From Bryoerythrophyllum caledonicum (lineage: Eukaryota > Streptophyta > Bryopsida > Pottiales > Pottiaceae), in contig OZ020516.1 of the NCBI GenBank assembly GCA_963971425.1, positions 34,832,199 through 34,896,198 of the forward strand: DNA of 64,000 nt. Direction: 5' to 3'. Both the position numbers and the translations under genes were made by a program. The notes beneath the pieces were generated by a model, which was not told the DNA's origin, searched no databases, and was given only the letters and a program-made list of their open reading frames with translations. Below, one piece after another: positions 49,101 to 58,053 of this stretch; position 1 is the first letter of the stretch, and each line of letters starts with the position of its first letter.

Positions 49101-49800
49101 TGTCTGATGTCTTCGGGGTAGGATGACATGTATATGTGGTGAATTAGCCATGATTGTAGTGGGTGATTAGAGATTTCCAAAATTGGAGGTATGGGGATAT
49201 ATTCATCGGGGTGGGGATTTTTTTGACATTGCCTGGAAAGACGTATTTTTTGTGTATGAGGGTGAGGAGGCCCCCTCGGCCTGGTGTATATGGTCTTCTT
49301 TGTTGTATGCATCGTGTTAGGGCATGTGTGTTATTGAAAATAAATTTGTAGTCGGGAAATAGTCTTTGTATATATTTTGTGGATTTTGTGGCCGATATTT
49401 TTGTTTCTTGTATGACTATGAGTGCCAGTGGTGTGTTAGTGTGTGTAATTATGTTTTGTAGGTTTGGAAGTGCAGTATTTAGGGATGAGGCGTTCCATGT
49501 TATTATGCTTGTGTTGTTGTTCGTATGTGGGTTGTGGTTTTGTGGTGGGATGTGGTTTGGTGGTGGGGGTGGATGAGTGTATTCCGGGAGGGGGCTTAGG
49601 CATTTTAGTGCCTCGTTTATGATAGTGTTAGGGAGGTAGGGAAATCTTTGTTTTACCATGTCATTTGTTGGGGGTGTATTTTGGTTGTGTATAAAGTCAT
49701 ACAATTCTTTGTTTATCGATGTGTTGTGGGTTATGATGTTTAAGTTGAATTCAAGAAATGTTGTGTGAGGATGTGGGGTACTAATGTGTCTTTCGGGGGG
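43133..49800 (-). pseudogene. LINE copy 2 polyprotein, decayed
   Basis: Same domains as copy 1: endonuclease with CGDFNRD and SDHSAI (48416-49704), reverse transcriptase with YADD (47101-47112), RNase H (YTDGS, RAELMAI, FTDCINAL), and the C-terminal CPIC / RHN / KPD / FIEF module (43133-43888). Lesions seen: TAA in place of a Gln codon in GNEQAD (44201-44203), a frameshift near 46000, a one-base deletion near 47425-47460, a deletion near 48045, a TGA replacing Trp at 48416-48418, and a one-base deletion near 49797. The catalytic residues of both endonuclease modules are unchanged relative to copy 1. Confidence 0.9.
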
Positions 49801-50147
49801 TTTTGTAGATTATGTAGAGTGTGAAGGAGTGTATTGGTCCATTGGGTTATGGTTTGATTTTGTGTGTTTAGGAGTTGATTGTAGAGGTCTATGTTGGGGT
49901 GTATAGTGATGGCTAGGGCATATAGAATGTGGGATGGAGGACATTCGTTGTGTTGGTTTTTATATGTGGCAATATGTGGGTATGCGTTATTATGTTGTTG
50001 ATGTAATATATGTGTGGTTTTGAAAAGGGGGGCAAATTTTTGGGCGATGTGTTCGTATTCGGGTTGTAGTTTAATGATATTTGGTATGAAATATGTTTTG
50101 GCATTCTTTTTGTGTGAAGTGGGGTGTCTTTTTAATACGTTCGGCAT
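49740..50147 (-). CDS. LINE copy 2 N-terminal segment after 2A
   Basis: Frame beginning MPNVLKRHPTSHKKNAKTYF directly after the 2A motif, 135 residues. It leaves the main frame through a one-base deletion in a run of C (near 49797) relative to copy 1. Unknown domain, Asn/His/Thr-rich. Confidence 0.6.
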   Translation of the reverse strand: MPNVLKRHPTSHKKNAKTYFIPNIIKLQPEYEHIAQKFAPLFKTTHILHQQHNNAYPHIATYKNQHNECPPSHILYALAITIHPNIDLYNQLLNTQNQTITQWTNTLLHTLHNLQNPPKDTLVPHILTQHFLNST

Positions 50148-50190
50148 AGGTCCTGGGTTAGTCTCTATGTCTCCTCCGATTAATATTAGT
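50148..50190 (-). other. 2A ribosome-skipping motif, LINE copy 2
   Basis: Minus-strand codons KLLILIGGDIETNPGP then ATG at 50147. Upstream codons KQNKKPIYY remain in frame with it, as in the duplicated unit at 19020-19090. Confidence 0.85.
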
Positions 50191-50309
50191 AGTTTGTAGT
50201 AGATGGGTTTTTTGTTTTGTTTAAAGTTTTTTTGTTTTTGTATGTGACTTTGGTTTTTTTTTATTGTATGTATTTGTTTTTGTATGTGTGTATGTATATG
50301 TATGTGTTA

Positions 50310-50353
50310 TGATTCACGCCGGCCTTCTTCGTAGACCGGTGTTCTTTTCTATT
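50310..50353 (+). mobile_element. 44-bp hairpin-only LINE insertion
   Basis: A plus-sense copy of just the LINE 3' end (ATTCACGCCGG ... CCGGTGTTC plus a degenerate TTC tail). It is inserted in the 5' leader of LINE copy 2 and flanked by TGTGTTA at 50303-50309 and 50354-50360. The related uninterrupted leader at about 19130-19160 lacks it. Confidence 0.7.
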
Positions 50354-50379
50354 TGTGTTACGTTGATGGTGTGTTGTTG

Positions 50380-50704
50380 TCTTTGAGTGTGTAAATGTAT
50401 TTTAATTTGTTTTTATATTAGTATTTATTCGTATGTTTGTATTAGTATATGCCTCGGTTTTTGTCTCAGTGTTTGTATCAGTATCCTTGTTAGTATTCGT
50501 GTTATAATTCGTACTAGTATACGTACCAATATTCATATTGGTATTTGTATTAGTGTAAGTATCAGTATTTGTATTAGTATATGCAACAGTATATGTATTT
50601 GTATACGTACCATTATACAGATATTTATACAAATACGTATCAGTATACAAAAAAAATATATTGATATTTATTTCAATTAGATTTGTATATATTCCTACTG
50701 TCAT
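50380..50704 (-). repeat. Thr/Asn-coding hexamer repeats (LINE 5' leader)
   Basis: Minus-strand frame 50402-50704 reads as TNTNTDTYTNTNTN-type repeats, similar in composition and drift to 19200-19340. The DNA is a degenerate TTTGTATTAGTA-like microsatellite that stays open on this strand. Confidence 0.6.
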
Positions 50705-50959
50705 TAGAATTTATATTTTTAGTAATTCTATTTTTGGCACCTTCGGCACTCAAACGACCGGCGAGACAAATACCCCTTGCATTTTTATTATACTACATAC
50801 TCTCAACAAATTTCTACTATTTAATCGCAAACTCTTCTCATCTTTATATATATCAATTTTAAAGTTATTATTAACTTACCTTTTATCCCTAAAATTTAAA
50901 TTCCAATTTCTATTTTTAGTCTTTACAATTTTATTATTACTCTCTTCTTTATTTATTTT

Positions 50960-51740
50960 TTCTCTGGAAAGTTTGTTTCTCTTTACAAGTTTGGTTAATT
51001 TTCCATCCCGTATTTTTTGTTTTCTTAGTAAGCATATTCTATTATTAGTCCTGCTGTTAATAGCTATGTTCTTAATATTTGTATTCTTATTATAATTAAT
51101 TCTTGTTACTAATTTGGTCAATTTTCCATCCCTTTTTTTTATTTTCTTAGGAGGCATATTCTATTTTTAGTGGTGTTGTTTATAGCTATGTTCTTAATAT
51201 TTGTATTCTTATTATAATTAGTTCTTACTACTAATTTGGTCAATTTTCCATCCCTTATTTTTGATTTTCTTAGAAAGCATATTCTATTTTTAGTACTGTT
51301 GTTTATAGCTATTTTTTTAATACTTGTATTCTTATTATAATTAATTCTCATTACTACTTTGGTTAATTTTCCATCCCTTATTTTTGATTTTCTTAGGAAG
51401 CATATTTTATTTTTCGTACTGCTGTTTTTAGTTATGTTATTAATATTTGTATTCTTATTATAATTAATTCCCATTACTATTTTTGTTACTTAACCATCCC
51501 TTATTTTGGATTTTCTTAAGAAGCATATACTATTTTTAGTGGTGTTGTTTGTTGCTATGTTCTTATTATTTGTATTCTTATGATAATTATTTCTCATTAC
51601 TAATTTGGTTAATTTTCCATCCCTTATTTTTGATCTTCTTAGGAAGCATATTCTATTTTTAGTACTGTTGTTTGTTGCTATGTTCTTGTTATATGTTTTC
51701 TTATGATAATGGTTTTCTGCCTTACCCTTTATTTTCTTCT
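50960..51740 (-). repeat. Six tandem copies of a 123-bp repeat coding a 41-residue unit
   Basis: CATATTCTA-type anchors occur at 51033, 51155, 51278, 51401, 51524 and 51647, i.e. every 122-123 bases. 123 is divisible by three. On the minus strand the middle copies are one open frame (51139-51474) with repeats of the type INYNKNTNIKNIAINN followed by TKNRICFLRK and SKIRDGKLTKL. Basic and Asn-rich. It lies between two Thr/Asn-repeat tracts. Confidence 0.75.
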
Positions 51741-52560
51741 TATATATCCTCTCCGATTTTTCCCTTTTATTTTTAATATTACTTGCTCTATTTGAAACCT
51801 TTGAAATTTTATAAATATCTATCTTCTTCCTATTTAATTTATAATATCTCTTTTTACTCTCCTTGATTTTTCTATTTTAAGACATTTTGATATTCCTTGT
51901 CTTCTGATGGTTTTTGGGTTTAGATTCCCTTCTACCCTTATGTATCTTTTTTACAAAATTTCCATTCTTGTTTTCATTATTATTGTTTCCTTTTTTGTTA
52001 TATGTAGTTATGATACTTATTTTCTCCTTCTTTTTATTATTTATTCTAATTCCATCTTTCCTCTTTTTCCTTTTATTTTTTATTTTGGTTTTGATACTTT
52101 TGTTTTTTTGTTTGTTTTTGGAATTTGTGTTTTTTGTTTTACTTAGTTTGTGTGGGAAGTAGTATATTATTATTATAATTTTTTCTATTTTGTGTATTGA
52201 TTTTTGTGGTGGTTGATAAGTTTTTGTTTTAATATTTATTTTCTTGATTTTATGGGTAGTATTTATACTCATATTTGTATCCGTGTCCATATCCTTACTT
52301 GTATTTGTATTTACATTGGTATTTTTTTTCTTCGTAGATGTGTTTATGCATGTATTCGTATCTATACTTGTAGATGTATCCGTGTCTGTATTCTTATCTA
52401 TATTTGTATATGTATCCGTATATGTATCTGTATCCGTATGTGTATATGTAGCTGTATTTGTATACATATACATATACGTACATATGCTCCACTGTGTATA
52501 TATGTATATTTTTTGTATTCAGTCGTGGGGGAAATACAATATGTGTAGGGAGTATCTAGT
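51741..52560 (-). repeat. Second Thr/Asp-coding repeat tract and Lys/Asn-rich frame
   Basis: Minus-strand frame 51877-52473 starts with a YTNTATYTHTDTDTYTDTYT-type tract and continues as a Lys/Asn/Ile-rich tail (KNKRKKRKDGIRINNKKKEK). It resembles the LINE 5' leader in composition, so the leader may extend to here or a further 5' piece may be present. Confidence 0.45.
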
Positions 52561-52669
52561 ATGTGTCTGGAGTTCTGGAGTGTGTAGCTAAGAACTTCGA
52601 ATGTTACTCTATCTATATTTTTAAGATAATACGATCTACATGATCTAGAGTCCCTGATATTGGTTATCG

Positions 52670-55148
52670 TTACATGTTTGACGGTCCTTCACCAAGTAAG
52701 TTAGGTGTCATGGTTCCTGTAATGCCTTGCATCATGCTAAAGGTTATTGCGACCGTTTCTTGGATCTTCATAATTTGAATCTTGAGGTCTTTAAGTTCTT
52801 GCGCCTTCTCCTCCGCAAGTGATTTAGCCTCCTCTCTTAGAACCTTGTTGTTGGCTTCAAAGGCCTCTGCCAGGTCTTTTTTGGTGATCACGTCTGTGGG
52901 AGCTTGGAGCTTGAAGGTCTCTACTGTGTTTACTATAGCCTTGTTTACGTCGCTAAATCCATACTCAACTAGTTGGGCTTGAGATGGGGGATTAGCTCCA
53001 TCTATGCTTCTAATGTGGGGTGCAAATAACACAAAATGGCCATCTACAGGGACTGTCTTGCTGACAAAGGTTCTGTAAACTATTGGGTTAGCACACACTA
53101 CGTTAGCGCTACCGTTGTGGCACGTTCCTACCTCTTTGTGATACCAAATAGAGCTGACTCCATTAGCACCTAAGATCTTGAGGATGGCGGTTATGGTGTC
53201 ATGAGTAGGGAGGAGTAGAGGAAGGTGGGAGAGGGTGAGGGTGAGCGGATCTTTCTTTGCCTTCTGCTCCTTGTTCATGGACATTCTTCCATTTGTGAGC
53301 TTTGGTTGAAGAATTTCTTGATGCGCCGTCACTTGTTGGCTCTCAATCTTCTGTGCTTACTGTGGAGTTGTTGACATGATGAAGGCAAAAACTTCATCTC
53401 GTGTTTTCTGCACACTCGTGATTTCGAACTCGTGTCCCCTTTTAAAGTTGGACACGAGGATCTCTTTGAAAAGATTGTTAGCTGTAATGCCGCATAGAGA
53501 GGGAGACTGAATTTTTACTGATATACTAGAATTACAAGCAATGCTGTTGTAAGACTTACACACCTTACCTACAACATCAGTTTTGTCAATCTTCAGTATG
53601 AAAGGTCGGAGTCCTTTGAGAAGAATAAGACCATCCAGCTCAGGTCGCATGAGATGGAGTTTGATCAATCCTGACCAAACGTGTTTCCGTCCTCCTCCTG
53701 CTTTAAAACTCAGACAATGGATAGAGATAGGTTCTATGATTTTCTTACCAGTTGGGATGTTCATTTTTTGAAGACGAGCAGCTACCATTGCTTTGACGTC
53801 ATTGTGCATCATGGGATGAGCAGGTAGTTCGAATTGAATCGCTATGTGGAAATCCAAGGCTAGACCTGTATTTTCGTCAACCTTGATGTTTGCTGGAACT
53901 TGAGTTAGGTTGAAGTGCTGCCCTCCAAGACCTCCAGCAGCTCTTGATTGTGGGTAGAGAATTTGGGGATGCGTGGAAAAGCTATTCTGGCATTTTTGGT
54001 TTCCCAAGCTTCTTCCTCTTCAATACCTCTAGTCATCATGTCTTCAATAGTTTCGCCAGAGAAGAGAACGTCAAGTCCATCCGCCACTGCCAAGTCTTCC
54101 ATCACCTGAAAACCAAACCAGAACCTGAAGGAGGTGAAGTCAGGCACACTAGTGGAGTTTTTACCTGTATCCTCCATGACTTCTTCAATCGTAACTCCTT
54201 TCAGTTTCTTGCTGGAGGTTGAATTAGACTCGTTCAACCTGTCGACTTGTTCAGCTTGAAGACGTTTAAGGGTGTCTGGCAAGGGTTCTGTGTCCATTTT
54301 GTTGCTAAAGGTTAGGGCTTTCGAAGCATGTCTATGGTCCATCCCTGTAGTTGCAAAATCAGAACTGATTTTACGTACCTTACTCGTTTGTATGAGGTGA
54401 TGGTTTCGGAAGGTCGCAAGAGGAAGGTTGATGGTTACCACAGGGAGGTCGTTCGGTAGTGGGAGGGGGTCGCTAGGTAGTGGTGGGGGGTTGCTAAAGA
54501 GTAGGGGAGGGTCGTTGGCCCGTAGAGGGAGGTCGTTGGACAGAACAGAGGGGTCGCTACTCACTGGTTTAGGATGTTGAGGTCTAGGAGGGGATCGTTG
54601 GAAGTAGGGGGTCGATACAGGAGAGGCGGAGTTGGGGGGGTCGATGGGGAGGGTGGGGGTTAATACCGTTGGTGAGGGGGTCGCAGAGGTGGGTCGTTGG
54701 TGGTCGCAGAGGGGTCTTATAGGGAGGTACCGCCTGGGTCGTCTTGGGGGAGGCCGATGGTATTGTTGTCGTTGAGGATTTTGTTGGTGTTGCTTGTTGT
54801 CGTTCCTCCTATTGTTGGTGTTGTTTGTTGTTGGTGTGGGCTTGTTCTTGTCGAGGTCTTGGGTTCGAGGCTTCGTTGCGTTGGGTTGGGTTTGTTGCGC
54901 CTCACTGGATTGGGTTCGCTGCGCTTCGCTTGATTGGGTTTGCTGTTCTTTGTTGGATTGGGTTCGCTGCGCTTCGTTTGGTTGGGTTCGCTGTGCTTCG
55001 TTGGTTTGGGTTCGCTGCTCTTCGCTGGTTCGCTGCGCTTCGCTGCGCTTCGCTGCGCTTCGCTGCGCTTCGCTGCGCTTCGCTGCGCTTTCGCTGCGCT
55101 TCGCTGCGCTTCGCTGCGCTTCGCTGCGCTTCGCTGCGCTTCGCTGCG
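52670..55148 (-). pseudogene. ORF1/gag-like protein of an unknown element, decayed
   Basis: Three frames belong together. 55425-53905 has a Pro/Ser-rich, RSAAKRSEAQ-repeat N-terminus, then FTSFRFWFGFQVMEDLAV. 54007-53357 contains HVWSGLIKLHLMRPELDG and LLKGLRPFILKID, with a mixed alpha/beta look. 53332-52670 contains YHKEVGTCHNGSANVVCANP and FAPHIRSIDGANPPS, then a coiled-coil-like stretch (EEAKSLAEEKAQELKDLKIQ). One frameshift near 53930 separates the first two. A single TAA at 53357-53359 separates the second and third, which share a frame. It resembles a retroelement ORF1 or gag in layout. I do not recognise the family. Its N-terminus runs into the assembly gap. Confidence 0.55.
54880..55148. 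repeat. 33-bp then 10-bp tandem repeats bordering the gap
   Basis: From 54880 to about 55020 there is a roughly 33-bp unit (GGGTTCGCTGCGCTTCG type). From about 55028 to 55148 there is a tight 10-bp unit, TTCGCTGCGC, with one extra T near 55091. The gap starts inside the 10-bp array. Its true length is unknown. Confidence 0.9.
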
Positions 55149-55348
55149 NNNNNNNNNNNNNNNNNNNNNNNNNNNNNNNNNNNNNNNNNNNNNNNNNNNN
55201 NNNNNNNNNNNNNNNNNNNNNNNNNNNNNNNNNNNNNNNNNNNNNNNNNNNNNNNNNNNNNNNNNNNNNNNNNNNNNNNNNNNNNNNNNNNNNNNNNNNN
55301 NNNNNNNNNNNNNNNNNNNNNNNNNNNNNNNNNNNNNNNNNNNNNNNN
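55149..55348. other. Assembly gap (200 N)
   Basis: Exactly 200 N, a scaffolder default size rather than a measured length. It hides the junction between the ORF1-like frame and the hAT element, including the hAT left end. Confidence 0.99.
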
Positions 55349-56386
55349 TATTGTGATGTCGTCTCAACAAAGGGCTCAAACAAAGGAGTGGGGCCCCATG
55401 GTTCACATTTAACAAAAAGGATCAAGTGACGTGTGTTTGGTGCAATTACACTTTCGCATACAAACGTGGGAGGTGCATGTCACACTATGGGTATCCACAA
55501 TGGACGAAGACTTCGTGCACTAAGGCCCCAGCAGCTGTTAAGGCGCGTTTTAAAAGATGCGGGAATATTATTCCTACTAGGATGACCGAGGCGGAGATCG
55601 TTGGCCTTCCTAGCGCACCAGCAACATGTTCCACTGAACCTTGTTCTAGCCAATCCATCCAACAAGGTAGTTTCTTGGAAACTCGAAATGAGGAGAACAC
55701 GCAGTCCACAAATCCTCTAAGCCAAGCAGCATCATCAACACCAAGATCTGTACGACAACGGAGCTTTCCAGAGGCTTACCAAATAGAAAAACGAAAAGAG
55801 TTGGACGAATTATGGGCACATTTTTTTTATGAAGCAAACGTTGCTTTTAACGTGGTTAGACATCCGGCCTTCATCAAGGCCACCCTCGCAACGTCAAAGG
55901 CGGGTTTCGATTATACACCGCCATCGTACAATGCCATGAGGACGACATACATTGAGCCTCTAAAAAAAAGTGAAAGACCTTATGGACAAGAAGACCGGCG
56001 TAGATATTGCCAAGTATGGGGCAACACTATGCTCGGACGGGTGGGACAATGTTACACGTCGCCCTCTCATGAATATCATGCTCGTATGTCCAATGGGTGA
56101 TATCTTCTTGGGGTCTATAGACACCACGGGTATGAAGAAATCTACGGCATATATAGGGGACCAATTGAAAAGTTTTATCCGTAAGGTTGGACCATTGAAT
56201 GTGGTCCAAGTGTGCACCGATAATGCTTCAAATATGTTGGGGGCAATGAAGAAGGTCAACGATGAGTACCCGCCACATATATACTCAAGGGTGTTGTGCA
56301 CATATTTTGGACCTCCTCCTCGAGGACTGGGGGAAGGAAGGCATGTTTGTAGACCTCGTCCAGAAGGCGAAACAAATTGCATTGTA

Positions 56387-58053
56387 CAGTGGTCAGCAGA
56401 AGTGTTCGGACAGGACGCTTCCACTTCCAATATAAGCTAGTTTTCTTACGTAACTCACATTCAAGTTGTAAAAATTTAAACATACAATCACATAGTTACA
56501 AAAAACATGTAACATAACATTCATAATAAAAAATGTCAATCAAGAAATCAATCAAAATAAAACACATGATGTGGGTGTCCAATTCTTTATGCAAAAAGTG
56601 AAGTGGTTATCTATTTACATTGGAAACAAAGCCATGAGCTACAAAATCAAGCTAAAAACTTGAATGTAGAATCATGAGGACTACCTCAAAACTTGAATGT
56701 ACAATCATAATGACTACCATCGTGTATAGCCACCTTTTGCTTGATAAACATCTGCAGCTCTCTCAGGCATAGACATGATCAATTTCCTCACGGTATCAAT
56801 CTCAATGCTATACCAAATTTCTTGCAATTTCTCCCACAAATCCTTCTTGTTAGTGGGTTTCTTCTTTGACATTCTCATACGACGATCTACTTCATTCCAA
56901 AGGTGTTCTATAGGATTCAAGTCAGGAGATTGAGCCGGATGCCAAATTAGTTGAAACTTCTGTGCTAACAACCAATCTGTAACATACTTAGAAGTATGTT
57001 TGGGATCGTTGTCGTGCTGAAAAATAACATTCTCCTCTCCTAAATCATACATGTGTATAGTATTCATGAGCTCCATCTCCAAAATTTCACGATACACAAA
57101 CTTATCCATGTTTCCTTCTATAAGACGAAGGTTGCCAATTCCCTCCCAAGTCATACATCCCCAAACCATAATGTTTCCACCTCCAAATTTGATAGTAGGT
57201 TGCACATGCTGATCTAAAAGATGCTCTCCTCTCTTCCTCCAACAATACTGCCTCCCATCTGAGCCAAACAAATTGAATTTTGACTCATCTGAAAAAACCA
57301 CATAACTCCAGTCCATCCAACTTGCATGCCTACACTTCTTTGCCCATGCATATCGACGTGCTTTGTGTTTCTTTGACAAGAATGGCTTCTTAGTTTTCAC
57401 TCGTGCTCTCAATCCTTGCCTCTGAAGACATCTTCTAATTGTATCATCACTCAAATCCAATCCTTGAGATCGCATTTCTCTACCCACTGCTGCAGCTGTA
57501 CCATTAGATGGTGCATTCAACAACCTTACAACCTCACGATCACCACGTTTCATCAAGAATTCGAGGTCTCCCTTGTGAAGGAGCATCTCTCAAATGACCT
57601 CTCATTGTAAACCTCCGCACAATAGCATGGCAAGTGCTTCGAGAGATGCCTAGAACCGCTGAAATTTCGGAGTACGAATTCCTTCTCTCATGCATCTGAA
57701 GAACTAACTTACGTTCAGCAAGAGTCCTTCTAGGAGCCATAGCTAATCAAGAGCAATCTTATTCAATCACAATGTGTCTTGAAATGCAAGAGGTCTCCAT
57801 AAATACATGTCGATTCTCAAGATTTTTCAGATGCACAACTTGTGTGCATAATGAATTGGACACCCATGATTGACACATCATGAACTGCAGCCCATGCAAG
57901 TGGCTCAATGTGAATGATGGTACTCTTTCTAGTTTACAAGTGGCTCTTTAGTTATAATTAGCTGAAAAAATCAGCACCTACCTACCAAACTCGACAAGTG
58001 TTACTATTAAATTGAGATTGTAATTACTGTCCGAACACTTCTGCTGACCACTG
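56387..58053 (-). mobile_element. Tc1/mariner DD34E element, 1667 bp
   Basis: Perfect 27-bp terminal inverted repeats at 56387-56413 and 58027-58053 (outer end CAGTGGTCAGCAG), flanked by TA at 56385-56386 and 58054-58055. The transposase is on the minus strand. Removing the element and one TA restores the hAT frame exactly (KQIALY then IRNHHVPMALF), confirming borders and target. Confidence 0.97.
56714..57740 (-). pseudogene. Tc1/mariner transposase with one frameshift
   Basis: About 341 residues if the single-base shift is ignored, a normal Tc1 length. The first frame (57740-57540) holds the HTH (MAPRRTLAERKLVLQMHERR, ISRSTCHAIVRRF) and GRPRILDE. The second (57586-56714) holds GDREVVRLL and the catalytic domain: FSDESKFNLFGSDGR, FQHDNDPKHTS and PDLNPIEHLW, with 34 residues between the second Asp and the Glu (DD34E). 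The shift is one extra base around GATGAAACG (about 57553-57561). Everything else is intact and the inverted repeats are perfect, so this is a very recent copy, or intact if the extra A is an error. Confidence 0.92.

Larger units (their letters stand above)
42852..50190 (-). mobile_element. LINE copy 2 (same family as copy 1)
   Basis: Minus-strand copy with the same layout as copy 1: 2A (50148-50190), long frame, 3' UTR, hairpin (42864-42892) and a short (TTC)4 tail (42852-42863). It carries more damage than copy 1, so it is older or less constrained. Thr/Asn-coding repeats of the 5' leader type continue to at least 50700. Confidence 0.9.
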
